Below, piece by piece: positions 1 to 9,015 of a stretch of 64,000 nucleotides of DNA. Origin of the DNA: Akkermansiaceae bacterium UBA1506 (lineage in GTDB: Bacteria > Verrucomicrobiota > Verrucomicrobiia > Verrucomicrobiales > DEV007); the NCBI GenBank assembly GCA_002323995.1, contig DCQY01000101.1, positions 1-64,000 on the forward strand, read 5' to 3'. The notes below the pieces were generated by a model that was given only the letters and a program-made list of their open reading frames with translations, did no database searches and was not told the DNA's origin. The position numbers and the translations under genes are program-made. The first letter of the stretch is position 1, and each line of letters opens with the position of its first letter.

Positions 1-30
1 GTGCGGAGTATCTGGAGTGTCTTCGGACAT
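1..30 (-). CDS. Start of an unidentified gene, cut by the window edge
   Basis: An ATG on the minus strand opens a frame reading MSEDTPDTPH before the window ends. It lies about 40 bases beyond the miaA stop and points the same way, so it would be the next gene of that transcript. Only ten codons are visible and no ribosome binding site precedes them, so neither family nor reality can be judged. The acidic, hydrophilic N-terminus argues against an exported protein. Confidence 0.3.
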   Translation of the reverse strand, partial: MSEDTPDTPH

Positions 31-72
31 GGCCAGAGAATTAAGGTTTTGTCTACAGGTTGCAACGGGATT

Positions 73-1011
73 TTAGATAGAGAGATGAAGTGGGTATTGT
101 CTTTCATCGAGTTCTTTGCGAATCTTACCCGCGAGTTTTTCAGGAGAATCATTCGAGGTGGCTTTGATTCGTGAGAATAGGGCTTCGCGCTTGAACCAAG
201 CCTCCTGGCGCTTAGCCAAGCGACGAGTTATCTTTTGAATTTCGGCGATACATTCCTCCTCGCTGATTTGATGGCTAATTAGAGATTTGATCTCATCAAT
301 GCCGATCGCTTTTGCCGCTGTCGCGGAGAGATCGCCAAGGTTAGAAATTTCATTTACGACCCCGGCTTGAAACATTGCCAAGGTGCGTCGGTTGATTCGG
401 TCGTAAACGTCCTCGCGGCTGCGTTCGAGATAAAAGGCAAAAATGTCAGGCGAATTATCGTGCCACTCGTTTTTGACCTTAGAGGCGGGGCAACCGGTGA
501 GAAGGCAGATCTCTAAATTCCTTGTCACGTAGCGGCGATTTTTCAGGTTAGTAATGGCTGCGCCGTCTGGATCAAGTGCTCGGTATTCTTCGACAAGATT
601 TTCGAGAGGGCGCTGATCCAGTTTTCCACGAAGCTCTGGATCACCTTTAGGGGTGGGGGCAAGTCCGTGAGTGATCGCTTTCAAGTAGAGACCGCTTCCT
701 CCCACTATTAAAGGAATGGCTCGGGTTGCCACCTCAGCAATCTTTGATTTCGCAAGCTCAGAAAAGTAAGTGGCGTCGCATTCTTCTGAGCCCGCAAGAA
801 TACCAAAAAGATGGTGAGGGATAGAAGCCTGTTCGCGAGGAGTGGGGGCGGCGCTGATAATTTCGAGGCCGCGATAAACTTGATAGGCATCGGCGTTAAT
901 AACCTCGACTGGGCCATCTAGTTGACGTGAGAGTTCGATTGCCACCGCTGTTTTCCCAGCGCCGGTCTGACCAGCGAGGTAGATCGATTCATATGTCTGA
1001 TCGGCGGGCAT
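73..1011 (-). CDS. miaA: tRNA dimethylallyltransferase MiaA
   Basis: Transfers a dimethylallyl group from DMAPP to N6 of A37 in tRNAs that read UNN codons, in the cytoplasm. The 312-residue length is normal for the family. The N-terminal P-loop reads GQTGAGKT (about residues 14-21) and is followed by INADAYQVYRGL, where the family usually has DSxQxY, so the first Asp-Ser is replaced by Asn-Ala-Asp. VGGSGLYLKAI (about 103-113) and the KNRRYVTRNLEI region, which bind the isoprenoid donor and tRNA, are present, as is the late KRQEAWFKRE motif. The start codon directly follows the T-rich tail of the upstream gene's terminator and has no Shine-Dalgarno sequence. The short space suggests transcription by readthrough or from a promoter inside the upstream gene. 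Confidence 0.95.
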   Translation of the reverse strand: MPADQTYESIYLAGQTGAGKTAVAIELSRQLDGPVEVINADAYQVYRGLEIISAAPTPREQASIPHHLFGILAGSEECDATYFSELAKSKIAEVATRAIPLIVGGSGLYLKAITHGLAPTPKGDPELRGKLDQRPLENLVEEYRALDPDGAAITNLKNRRYVTRNLEICLLTGCPASKVKNEWHDNSPDIFAFYLERSREDVYDRINRRTLAMFQAGVVNEISNLGDLSATAAKAIGIDEIKSLISHQISEEECIAEIQKITRRLAKRQEAWFKREALFSRIKATSNDSPEKLAGKIRKELDERQYPLHLSI

Positions 1012-1055
1012 TAGAAAAGAAAAGCGCCGAAACGATCCATGATCGCTTCGGCGCT
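1012..1055 (-). terminator. Rho-independent terminator after the RRM gene
   Basis: On the minus strand a 15-bp stem (AGCGCCGAAGCGATC against its complement, one G-U pair) with a three-base loop is followed by TTTTCTTTTC. It terminates the RGG/RRM gene, and its U-tract runs directly into the miaA start codon, leaving no room for a separate miaA promoter after it. Confidence 0.85.
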
Positions 1056-1112
1056 GACAAGAACTGATTTAAAACGAGAGAGGCAAAATATGCTCCTAGT
1101 CTCAAATGCTAT

Positions 1113-1979
1113 TTAAGCACTGGATTCAGTGGTTTTCTGCTCGTTTTCCTCCTCCACAGTTTCGACTGCTGCGTTTTTTAGAGGCTCTTGAGGATCCAAT
1201 TCGGCCGTAGAGTCCTCGGCAGGAGGCTCTTCTGAAGCAGCCTCAGAGCAAGTTTCGTTAGTTGCTTCGTCTTGAGCAGTGCCTTCCGATTGCCCATCTT
1301 CGGAAACCGGATTTTCGGTAGCTTCGCTCTCCGCTTGGTGAGGTGCATCATGAGTTTCCTTGGGCCCTTCACTGCGAGCGCCGCTTACCGTGATTTTACG
1401 GCCCATGAAATCCTGATCGTCTAAAATTTCCACGGCACGCTTGGCCTGTTCGACGCTAGCCATTTCGACGAAGGCGAACCCCTTGGATTGTTGAGTACGG
1501 GAGTTCGTTACGACCTCGGCACTGATCACAGTTCCAAAACCGCGGAAGAGTTCTTCAAGTTCTTCTTCAGTGGTGGCGTAGGTTAGGTTCCCGACATAGA
1601 GGCGACCTGAGGTGACTTCAATGCGTTGACGACGGCGTGTATTACTATTGTCTGACCGCTGCCTCGAAGCCTTGTTCGATGCGGAGGTCCGCTGTTTTGT
1701 TTGTTGCTTCTTGCGTGATCTGCGTTTGGGCTGTCCGAGTTTCCCGAAGCTAACGAGTTGAAGAAACTTCTGCCAGGTCGTCGGCTTGGGTGCTTGTCGA
1801 CGGCGCGAGCGATTTCGGCTTCTGTTGCGATTGCCACCGCCGCCACCACCACCGCGGGAGCGATTACCCCGGCGGTTGCGGTCACGGTTGCCGCCAGAGC
1901 GGCTTCGATTGCGATTTCCTCCTCCTGAACGATTGCCACGATGGCGGCGGGAGGCATTGTTTTGTGATTGTTTTTCCAT
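1113..1979 (-). CDS. RGG-rich RNA-binding protein with one RRM and an acidic tail
   Basis: Three-part protein of 288 residues. Residues 1 to about 65 are almost entirely Arg, Gly, Asn and Ser, followed by a Lys/Arg/Gln-rich stretch to about 120. A single RRM covers roughly 126-205, with RNP2 (LYVGNL) and RNP1 (KGFAFVEM) intact, so single-stranded RNA binding is well supported. The last 80 residues are Glu/Ser/Thr/Ala-rich and strongly acidic. Small RRM proteins are known in cyanobacteria and Verrucomicrobia, where some are cold-inducible; the long basic RGG-like N-terminus is less usual. The basic and acidic ends could pair or favour RNA-dependent condensation, which is inference. It has its own terminator and a 547-base upstream gap that may hold a leader. 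No Shine-Dalgarno sequence precedes the ATG. Confidence 0.9.
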   Translation of the reverse strand: MEKQSQNNASRRHRGNRSGGGNRNRSRSGGNRDRNRRGNRSRGGGGGGGNRNRSRNRSRRRQAPKPTTWQKFLQLVSFGKLGQPKRRSRKKQQTKQRTSASNKASRQRSDNSNTRRRQRIEVTSGRLYVGNLTYATTEEELEELFRGFGTVISAEVVTNSRTQQSKGFAFVEMASVEQAKRAVEILDDQDFMGRKITVSGARSEGPKETHDAPHQAESEATENPVSEDGQSEGTAQDEATNETCSEAASEEPPAEDSTAELDPQEPLKNAAVETVEEENEQKTTESSA

Positions 1980-2526
1980 GGTAGTTGGAAGCTTTTCTTT
2001 CAGTGCCCAGATTTGTTTGGGCGTTTTGGGTTCGATCGGAGTTGCGTGTCGCTCGTTGAGTCGGGAGAATCTGCTGAGCCATCGATTTGGCTATCCGGTT
2101 AAGGGGAGTGTTCGTTGTTTCAAGGCCCGAAGTTAGAGGCTCGGGTGCTTTGTAGCAGATTCTCGGAACCGACGGCGGGGTTTTACAGGATTCTGTCTCA
2201 GAGATCGATGCCACGAGCACCGCGCCAGAGCAAGAACCCCTGGCGATAGCGTCGCTCCGGGTTTCAATTAATTCCTGTAACTGGCTACGTGCTATGCTAG
2301 AACTCCATCCTTGAGGGAGGAGTCCTTCGGCCACCTGTTTGGTGGCGAACCGATTTGTGGAAATCACGAACATTTACGTGGCATTACAGAACGGGGACAA
2401 TACGGAGGAGATACGTCAGGGCAAGTTTAGATTTGTCTGGGGAAAAGGTCTTAGCGCGGTGGAGAAACTCCTGAAATTCCGCAGTTTAGTGTCTTCTAGA
2501 GCCTTTTGACGCAAGATCCTCTATTG
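1980..2526. other. Gene-poor stretch upstream of the RRM gene
   Basis: No convincing gene. A long open frame crosses it on the minus strand (about 2373 to 1882) but runs into the RRM gene out of frame and looks unlike protein. A clear hairpin lies near 2326-2349 (TTCGGCCACC, five-base loop, GGTGGCGAA). Because the RRM gene reads leftward from 1979, this stretch probably holds its promoter and a long untranslated leader. Confidence 0.5.
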
Positions 2527-4176
2527 TTAGAGAGAAACGTCGCGCTTCCACGGTTGAAAATCATCTTGGCCAAGCAACTGGGCCCTAGTGGCAATGCGGC
2601 CCGAAGCGACTTCAATAATGAGATCAAGCATTTCATCAGAAAGGGTATCCAGATCTGTCTCTCCCCGAATGATTCCGCCGGTATTGAAGTCAATTAAGTC
2701 AGGTAATTTCTCGGCAAGTTCGGTAGAGGAGCTGACCTTAATCACAGGGCAAATAGGGTTACCTGTTGGGGTGCCTAGTCCCGTCGTAAAGACGATCAAG
2801 TTTGCGTGAGAGCCGGCCATGGCGGTGGTGGATTCGACATCGCCCCCCGGTGTGCAGAGAAGATTTAGGCCGGGTTTACGAGCGATTTCTGGGTAGTCTA
2901 GTGTGTCAACAATAGGAGAGGAGCCACCCTTTTTCGCAGCACCTGCCGACTTGATAGCGTCTGTGATGAGTCCATCCTTGATGTTGCCTGGGCTAGGGTT
3001 CTGAGAAAACCCGCTGCCTACCGCCTTTGCCCGCGCAGCGTAACGCGAGGTCAGATCTACAAAACGATTGGCAACCTCATCTGAAACACATCGATTTACT
3101 AGTTCCTGCTCGACTCCGCACAGTTCGGGGAATTCTGACAGGATGACCTTACCCCCGAGAGCGATAAGCCTGTCTGAGGCTTTTCCGACCGTGGGGTTGG
3201 CTGAAATCCCTGAAAAGCCATCGCTGCCGCCGCATTCAACACCAAGGCAAAGCTTGTCAAGTGCTGCGGGCTGACGTTCCACTTTGTTGGCTTCGATCAG
3301 ATTAAGAAAAGTTTGGCGAATGGCAGCTTCGAGAAGAGCCTGTTCGCTGCTGAATTCCTGTTGTCTAAACGTTAAGACTGGACGGTCAAAGCCAGGGAAG
3401 CGGTTTTGGATCTCATCCTCTAGAATTTTCAGTTCTGCATTTTCGCAGCCGAGGCTGAGAACCGTTGCTCCGGCGACGTTAGGGTGTGTGATATATCCCG
3501 CAAGTAGGCCACAGAGAGCATTTGCATCGTTCCGTGTCCCGCCACAGCCCATCGCATGGGTAAGGAACTTGATCCCGTCAATCTTTGGGAAAACGGGCTT
3601 TGCTTTGGTTTTGGAAAGCGTATCGCAGGAAACGCGAGCAAGCTCATCAGATGCCTCTCCGCCTTGATATCGATTAACCAAACCCTGTGCAAAGTCTTCA
3701 TAATGTGAAGTCCGTTCGTAACCAAGGGTTCGTTCGAATGCTCGACGAATCGCATCGACGTTTCGATTTTCGCAAAAGACCATCGGAATGACAATCCAAT
3801 GGTTGGCCGTACCGACGGAACCGTTAGATCGGTGATATCCATCGAAGGTGCGGTTCTTCCAAGAGCTAACATCGGGTGAGTTCCAACCAACACGGGGCTG
3901 GCGGTTTTCGGAAAAACCGTCAGCTTCATGGCGTAAGTTGGCCGTGTGGATAAGACCGCCGGTGGGAAGGTCTTCGGTCATGATACCAACCGTGACGCCG
4001 TAGAGGGTACAACGATCACCCTCCTTTAAAGGGGTAAGAGAAAACTTGTGTTTTGGCGCAATGGGTTCGGCAATTTCGATGATCTTTCCATTGACTTCAA
4101 CCATGTCGCCGGTGCGCAATTGGGTGAGAGCGACACCGAGATTGTCGATTGGGTCAATGATTAAGGCGGTTTGCAT
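2527..4176 (-). CDS. uxaA: Altronate dehydratase (UxaA family)
   Basis: Dehydrates D-altronate to 2-keto-3-deoxygluconate in galacturonate catabolism. At 549 residues it is slightly longer than E. coli UxaA. An N-terminal SAF-like domain (about 1-95) is joined to the large UxaA domain, which shows the Cys-containing motif THAMGCGGTRNDAN, then SLGCENAE, GVECGGSDGFSGI and a C-terminal TTGLGTPTGNPICPVIKVS. These Cys/His/Asn clusters are the iron-binding signature of the altronate/galactarate dehydratase family. Galactarate dehydratase (GarD) is the main alternative; domain order and the adjacent SDR favour altronate or a related uronate acid. It is divergent from the SDR across 67 bases, implying back-to-back promoters. 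Confidence 0.9.
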   Translation of the reverse strand: MQTALIIDPIDNLGVALTQLRTGDMVEVNGKIIEIAEPIAPKHKFSLTPLKEGDRCTLYGVTVGIMTEDLPTGGLIHTANLRHEADGFSENRQPRVGWNSPDVSSWKNRTFDGYHRSNGSVGTANHWIVIPMVFCENRNVDAIRRAFERTLGYERTSHYEDFAQGLVNRYQGGEASDELARVSCDTLSKTKAKPVFPKIDGIKFLTHAMGCGGTRNDANALCGLLAGYITHPNVAGATVLSLGCENAELKILEDEIQNRFPGFDRPVLTFRQQEFSSEQALLEAAIRQTFLNLIEANKVERQPAALDKLCLGVECGGSDGFSGISANPTVGKASDRLIALGGKVILSEFPELCGVEQELVNRCVSDEVANRFVDLTSRYAARAKAVGSGFSQNPSPGNIKDGLITDAIKSAGAAKKGGSSPIVDTLDYPEIARKPGLNLLCTPGGDVESTTAMAGSHANLIVFTTGLGTPTGNPICPVIKVSSSTELAEKLPDLIDFNTGGIIRGETDLDTLSDEMLDLIIEVASGRIATRAQLLGQDDFQPWKRDVSL

Positions 4177-4243
4177 AGGGGGCCAATTGGTAGCGGCGAT
4201 ACTGGAACACTTGCGGTGGAGGAGTCAACGTGCATGATGTGTC

Positions 4244-5014
4244 ATGCCAAGAAATTTGTTTGATCTAAATGGGAGGACAGCTCTCGTGACCGGAGGGAGT
4301 CGAGGCTTGGGTAAGGCAATGGCGCGTGGGCTCGCCGAACATGGCGCTAACGTTATGATCTGCAGTCGTAACGAGGAAGAACTTGCGGCAGCGGCAGCTG
4401 AAATTGGCGAAGGTTTGGAGGTCTCCGTCGTCTACAAAGTCTGTGATCTGTCAAATCGTGAAGACACTGACTGCCTTGCTTTGGAGGCATTGCAAACTTT
4501 TGAAGTAATCGATATTCTAATTAACAATGCAGGAGTGAACGTGCCACAGCCCATTGATAAGGTAGATGATGAGACATGGGATGCGATTCTTGAGGTCAAC
4601 CTGACATCGGTCATGCGACTGACGCGAGCCCTCGTCCCCGCGATGAAGGTAAAAAACTGGGGGCGTATTTTGCATATTTCTTCGGTTCTAGGCGTCGGAT
4701 CCAAACCGGCGCGTAATGCTTACTCCGCGACCAAAGCCTCCTTAATGGGCCTTGCGAAAGCTAGCGCTCTTGATTTGGGGCCTTTTGGAATCACTGTGAA
4801 CTGCATTGGTCCCGGACCCTTTTTAACTGATATGCCCATGAGTTTGTTAAGTGATGAAGAGAAAGAAGAGTTTTCTCAGATGACGGCTCTGGGGCGATGG
4901 GGCAATCCCCGGGAGTTAGTGGGACCAGCGCTTCTGCTCGCCAGTGAGGCCGGCAGTTACATTACCGGAGAAATGCTTCTAGTGGACGGCGGTGCTTTTG
5001 CCCGGGCTCTTTGA
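4244..5014 (+). CDS. SDR family oxidoreductase, gluconate 5-dehydrogenase-like
   Basis: Classical short-chain dehydrogenase/reductase of 256 residues. The cofactor motif TGGSRGLG (about 16-23), NNAG (about 92-95), the catalytic Ser in HISSVLG and YSATK (Tyr-x3-Lys) are all present, and the C-terminal ITGEMLLVDGG is typical of the gluconate 5-dehydrogenase/KduD/FabG branch. Placement opposite uxaA suggests oxidation or reduction of a uronate-derived sugar acid; the exact substrate cannot be read. The ATG is the first in-frame start after a stop. The only purine-rich site (GGAGGAG) lies about 19 bases upstream, too far for normal use. Confidence 0.85.
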   Translation: MPRNLFDLNGRTALVTGGSRGLGKAMARGLAEHGANVMICSRNEEELAAAAAEIGEGLEVSVVYKVCDLSNREDTDCLALEALQTFEVIDILINNAGVNVPQPIDKVDDETWDAILEVNLTSVMRLTRALVPAMKVKNWGRILHISSVLGVGSKPARNAYSATKASLMGLAKASALDLGPFGITVNCIGPGPFLTDMPMSLLSDEEKEEFSQMTALGRWGNPRELVGPALLLASEAGSYITGEMLLVDGGAFARAL

Positions 5015-5028
5015 ATTGATCTTATCCT

Positions 5029-5532
5029 ATGAGAGTTGAATTATCGGCAAGGATCTACCCGATCATTGCCGCTGGAATTCTCGGGATGGGGTGCGTTTTG
5101 CACGCAGAAGACGATGAACCACTCATGGAACCGACTGCGGTTGAGGCATTTAAAAATCTTAATAACATTAAGATGATGGCACAGGATGCTGCCGTGTCGC
5201 TGCTTGCTGACGATGAGGAGTTTGTGCTTCGACAATCCTGGTGGGGTGGAAGTATTGCGCCAGGGAAAGCAAAACTGCATCCCGTTCAACTCTTCAAGCG
5301 CAACTCCTATTGCTTTTTGCTTGCCGTTCCAGACAGGCGAGCTGGGCTAAATCTCAACATTTACGATAGTGAGGGACAATTGGTGCCGACTAGGCTTACC
5401 GAAATCGGCGGGAGCAATATCGTCACTCTGACGATGAGTCCCAGTGTCACCGGAATGTTTTTTGTCAGAGTCTACCTAAAAAGAAACATCGACGCTCCTC
5501 AGGATTACGCGGTGATCTACGCCTTTCGTTAA
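5029..5532 (+). CDS. Secreted protein of unknown function
   Basis: I do not recognise this 167-residue protein. Residues 1 to about 26 form a signal peptide ending near LHAED. The mature part contains a helix-like segment and then alternating hydrophobic strands (QLFKRNSYCFLLAV, LNLNIYDSEGQ, MFFVRVYLK), suggesting a small beta-sandwich similar in outline to bacterial pre-peptidase C-terminal domains. It starts 14 bases after the SDR stop, so it is probably cotranscribed with it. Export makes a direct role in cytoplasmic uronate metabolism unlikely. Confidence 0.75.
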   Translation: MRVELSARIYPIIAAGILGMGCVLHAEDDEPLMEPTAVEAFKNLNNIKMMAQDAAVSLLADDEEFVLRQSWWGGSIAPGKAKLHPVQLFKRNSYCFLLAVPDRRAGLNLNIYDSEGQLVPTRLTEIGGSNIVTLTMSPSVTGMFFVRVYLKRNIDAPQDYAVIYAFR

Positions 5533-5806
5533 TTGGTAAAGACTCAGCAGCCTAGGCTTTTTGTCTCTATCTCCGGCTTTACGCCGCAGAATGGCAGGAA
5601 ACGCTGGTTCAATTGAACCCGGAGCGAGTTTAATTCGCTAGCCTTTGGGAGTGATTGATTAACCGCGAGTTCAGGATTTGAAATTGGTGTTTGGCATAAA
5701 GGTTTTACTTGTTTCCGAATTAACTTTGGGTTTGGCATTAATTAAAGTTATGGTTATATCCGTCGGCGCTGGGCCCTTCTGATTTGCCCCCGAGTGCCTG
5801 TTTGCT

Positions 5807-6664
5807 ATGGATATTTGTATCAGATGGGTCGTGGCCCTGAGACCTGAGGCGCAGGCTTTGATTGATCGGTTTGGTTTAGTTTCTAAGAAGAATTCCTCCG
5901 ACGCGTTTCCCGTTTGGGTGTCAGAGGACGGAGGAATGGAGCTTATTGTTTCTGGACCCGGCCGCGTTCTTTCCGCAGCTGCAACGGGTTATCTTGGCGG
6001 TCAAACGCAGGGACCTCCACGTTGTTTTGGTTGGATTAACTTTGGGATCGCCGGCTCAGGTAAGTCCGACTACGGAAGATCGTTTATAGGGAATCGGATA
6101 TGCGCGGCTCATTCCGCTAATGCGTTTTACCCCCCTCTTGTCCTTCCGAAAACGAAGGCGATTGATCGAAGAGGGATCCAAACGGTTGACTCCCCGACAA
6201 CTAACTATCCAAAAGATGGCACTTTGGTAGAGATGGAGGCGGCCGGTTTCTATCCTGTCGCGTCTCGGCTGGCATCGAGTGAATTTTGCCAGGTACTTAA
6301 GGTCGTCTCAGATGACCCGTTCAACGACATCAACTCGATCAATAAATCGCAAGTGATTAATCATTGCCATAATGCACTCGATGAATCTTCACCTTGGCTT
6401 GATGCTTTTAAGGCGTTGCTCGGGGAGGAGGCGCGGCGAACAGCTGATCCAGAGGGCTTTGCTGAGTTGGTTTCTAGCTATCATTTTTCGGTCACCCAGC
6501 AACTTCAACTGCGTCGGCTTCTACAGCAGAGACAAGCGCTTGGGATCAGGAACGTCCGCACGTATCGACACGGGAGCGACGGAAATGATTGCCTTCGTGA
6601 ACTCAGGGAGGAGCTGAAACGAGCACAATTAGTTGCCCGTGCAGGGGATGACGAATATGTCTAA
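5807..6664 (+). CDS. Nucleoside phosphorylase/MTA-SAH nucleosidase-like protein
   Basis: The first ~210 residues have the purine/uridine phosphorylase fold. VVALRPEAQALI near the N-terminus matches the family's opening strand, VEMEAAGFY (about 145-153) is the ribose-binding signature, and VVSDDPFND carries the catalytic Asp. Known members cleave the N-glycosidic bond of MTA, SAH or nucleosides. The last ~75 residues form a charged, Arg/Leu/Gln-rich helical extension (QQLQLRRLLQQRQ) not found in ordinary MTAN enzymes, which suggests a specialised subfamily or a docking surface. The preceding 274 bases hold no gene but contain a 14-bp palindrome, GGTTCAATTGAACC, near 5606. Substrate is unassigned. 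Confidence 0.8.
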   Translation: MDICIRWVVALRPEAQALIDRFGLVSKKNSSDAFPVWVSEDGGMELIVSGPGRVLSAAATGYLGGQTQGPPRCFGWINFGIAGSGKSDYGRSFIGNRICAAHSANAFYPPLVLPKTKAIDRRGIQTVDSPTTNYPKDGTLVEMEAAGFYPVASRLASSEFCQVLKVVSDDPFNDINSINKSQVINHCHNALDESSPWLDAFKALLGEEARRTADPEGFAELVSSYHFSVTQQLQLRRLLQQRQALGIRNVRTYRHGSDGNDCLRELREELKRAQLVARAGDDEYV

Positions 6665-6710
6665 CGCGAAAAGACTAACGACTAGTCAGGGATTACTTGA
6701 TGATACCTAG
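6657..6710 (+). other. 17-codon ORF overlapping the nucleosidase stop
   Basis: An ATG lies inside the last codons of the nucleosidase-like gene and opens 17 sense codons (MSNAKRLTTSQGLLDDT). The overlap is the kind seen at operon junctions, so this may be the stump of a lost downstream gene. It may equally be chance: it is too short to judge and has no recognisable similarity. Confidence 0.2.
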
Positions 6711-6772
6711 TCGGAACTGAATTCCCTTCCTTCGCTGTCATTTTCTGCGTTATTAGGTGGCGTTTCTTTCTC

Positions 6773-7666
6773 ATGCTTCGAATGCCATTCACAGATCCTA
6801 TCAAGACTCTCCTTAATGCCTCTGTAAGATTCGTGCCTGCGTTAGCGTTGCTGGCGTGTTCGTGCATGGTGTTACCCACAAACACTCATCGGGATCAGTT
6901 GCGCTCATTAGCTAAGTATGATTCGACTGGTATTGAAGCTTTAGTCAGCCTCCCAGAGCTTGAGAATGAAACGGATTCAGGCTTTTCAGCTTCTGATTTC
7001 CTAACCTTACACTCAGGGCTAATCGTTAGCGGAGAATATCTCGATCTGGATTTTAAAAAGAAACTTGAGACGAGCCGGGGAAACGATGAAGGAGTTTTAG
7101 AGTTAGGGTTTTCAGTGCCGATTGCGAAAGGAGGCTCCGGGTTTGGCAGTTGTGCCCCTGTGACGTCCGATGGCTACTTCCTTACAGCTGCCCATGTGTT
7201 GGCCCATGAAGATTCATATGTTCTTTATGCGACGTCGGATAATAAAAGGACTTTTATCGACTACGCGCCTCTCCGCGTCGTTTATCGAAATAACGAAGCC
7301 GATTTCGCGATTGTGAAAGCGAATCTCAAAACCCCACGATTCTTAGATTATCGCAGTGAATCACTGCAGGCCGAGTCGACCTTGTTTGCTGGGGGGTGGA
7401 TGCATGAGAAAGGAGGCGGTCAGTTTCTCGATTACGTGGATATCTCTGTAGGCGAGGGAGGAACCTTCAGGAAGCTAGTTACCACTCTACCCATGATTAA
7501 AGGGGATAGCGGTTCACCCCTAATCGATAAGCAGGGGCGGCTTTGTGGGGTTCTTACTACGATGCAGCTTGGGATGGTCGTGAAGATAAAACCAAAGTCC
7601 ACAGCGATAATGATGAAGCGATCTGAGATCGATGATTACATCCGCAGAGACCGCAACCGGCAGTAA
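6773..7666 (+). CDS. Trypsin-like serine protease, probable lipoprotein
   Basis: 297 residues. A hydrophobic N-terminus ends in LALLACSC, a plausible lipobox, so the protein is probably membrane-tethered outside the cytoplasm. The S1 catalytic triad is readable in order: His in TAAHVLA, Asp in EADFAIVK and Ser in KGDSGSPL. No PDZ domain follows, so it is a plain chymotrypsin-fold protease rather than an HtrA. It ends only 15 bases from the convergent murA stop. Its substrate is unknown. Confidence 0.85.
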   Translation: MLRMPFTDPIKTLLNASVRFVPALALLACSCMVLPTNTHRDQLRSLAKYDSTGIEALVSLPELENETDSGFSASDFLTLHSGLIVSGEYLDLDFKKKLETSRGNDEGVLELGFSVPIAKGGSGFGSCAPVTSDGYFLTAAHVLAHEDSYVLYATSDNKRTFIDYAPLRVVYRNNEADFAIVKANLKTPRFLDYRSESLQAESTLFAGGWMHEKGGGQFLDYVDISVGEGGTFRKLVTTLPMIKGDSGSPLIDKQGRLCGVLTTMQLGMVVKIKPKSTAIMMKRSEIDDYIRRDRNRQ

Positions 7667-7681
7667 GGGGGCATCTCACAA

Positions 7682-8953
7682 CTAACGGTCGGGAATTCGG
7701 TCAATCTGTGCCCCGAGCGCCGCCAATTTGTCATCAATGTGCTCATAGCCTCGATCAATGTGATAGACCCGGGAAATCTCAGTTTTTCCTTGTGCGGTTA
7801 GTCCTGATAAAACGAGTGCAGCCGAAGCACGAAGATCGCTTGCCATTACAGGAGCACCACTGAGATGCTCCACTCCGTTAATGACCGCTGTTCCGTCATC
7901 AACTTGGATATCAGCGCCCATCCGTTTCATTTCCGACGCGTGCATGAACCTCTGAGGGAAGATGGTGTCTTTAACGACGCTGATGCCTGGAGTTGTCGCA
8001 AACAGCGAGCACATTTGTGCCTGCATGTCAGTGGGAAAGCCGGGGTAGGGCTCGGTGTTAATATTGGCGCCCCGAGGTAAGGCAGCTTTGCCGATCGTGA
8101 TGGTTTCGCCCTCGGTCTCGATTTTACAGCCGCACTGCTCAAGCACTTTAATAACCGAGTCGAGATGGTCACTACGAACGCGTCGTAACGTGATCTTGTT
8201 TTTTGCGGCCATTGCACCAGCAACGAGGAAAGTGCCGGCTTCTATTCGGTCAGGGATGACGGTGTGATCGACTCCGCCGAGCTCGGGCACTCCAATGATC
8301 TCGATTCGGGGAGTCCCCGCACCACTTATTTTTGCGCCTATTGAATTTAGGAAATTAGCGAGGTCTACTACCTCAGGCTCGCAGGCCGCGCCGTTGATTA
8401 TCGTGGTGCCTTTGGCGAGGACGGCCGCCATCATCACGTTGTCCGTTCCGAGAACGGTGGCACCGTGCTTGCCCATCATATCAACAGTGTCACCCTGAAG
8501 TCCGAATCGGGCCTCAAGGTTCACGTTGCCTCCCTCAACTGTAACTTGAGCCCCCAAGGCCCTGAGGCCTCTCAAATGAAGATCGATGGGGCGGTCGCCG
8601 ATGACGCAGCCTCCGGGCAGGGACACGTTGGCACGATTCTGACGGGCAAGCAGTGGCCCCATTACACAAACTGAAGCCCGCATTTTACGAACCAGTTCGT
8701 AGGGCGCTTCATTACGGTGGATTTTCTCACATTTAATGACAACCGTTCCACTGGCTCGCTCAACCTCGGCACCAAGATTCTGAAGAATCTGAAGCATGTA
8801 ATTTGTGTCGGAAACATCCGGGACTCTCCGGATGACACATTCCTCACTAGTCAGGAGTGTTGCTGCGAGAATGGGGAGTGACGCGTTTTTGGAACCACTC
8901 ACATTTACGGATCCTTCTAGCGACGCTCCACCGTGCACGATAAACTTTTCCAT
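7682..8953 (-). CDS. murA: UDP-N-acetylglucosamine 1-carboxyvinyltransferase MurA
   Basis: First committed step of peptidoglycan synthesis: transfer of enolpyruvate from PEP to UDP-GlcNAc. At 423 residues it is full length. The N-terminal SGSKNASLPIL carries the catalytic Lys-Asn, and LPGGCVIGDRP places the fosfomycin-reactive Cys at residue 116, so the enzyme is predicted to be fosfomycin-sensitive. The late YHIDRGYE motif is also present. It is the last gene of the hprK-ptsH-ptsI-propeller-prmC series, starting 62 bases after the prmC stop, so a cotranscript is plausible. Confidence 0.97.
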   Translation of the reverse strand: MEKFIVHGGASLEGSVNVSGSKNASLPILAATLLTSEECVIRRVPDVSDTNYMLQILQNLGAEVERASGTVVIKCEKIHRNEAPYELVRKMRASVCVMGPLLARQNRANVSLPGGCVIGDRPIDLHLRGLRALGAQVTVEGGNVNLEARFGLQGDTVDMMGKHGATVLGTDNVMMAAVLAKGTTIINGAACEPEVVDLANFLNSIGAKISGAGTPRIEIIGVPELGGVDHTVIPDRIEAGTFLVAGAMAAKNKITLRRVRSDHLDSVIKVLEQCGCKIETEGETITIGKAALPRGANINTEPYPGFPTDMQAQMCSLFATTPGISVVKDTIFPQRFMHASEMKRMGADIQVDDGTAVINGVEHLSGAPVMASDLRASAALVLSGLTAQGKTEISRVYHIDRGYEHIDDKLAALGAQIDRIPDR

Positions 8954-9015
8954 ATTTTGCGGTCAAAAATAAAGGCTGTGCCGAAAGGCATAGAGGGCTG
9001 TGGAACCTAGCAGGT

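Noticed and set aside
1786..2136. Plus-strand frame rich in Arg, Pro and Leu opposite the RGG region
   Set aside because: Mirror image of the repetitive RGG codons on the real strand.
1882..2373. A 163-codon minus-strand frame overlapping the start of the RRM gene
   Set aside because: Out of frame with the RRM gene, unlike protein in composition, and its end lies inside the RGG coding part.
5606..5619. GGTTCAATTGAACC as part of a tRNA T-arm
   Set aside because: No acceptor or anticodon stem can be formed around it; it is only a palindrome.
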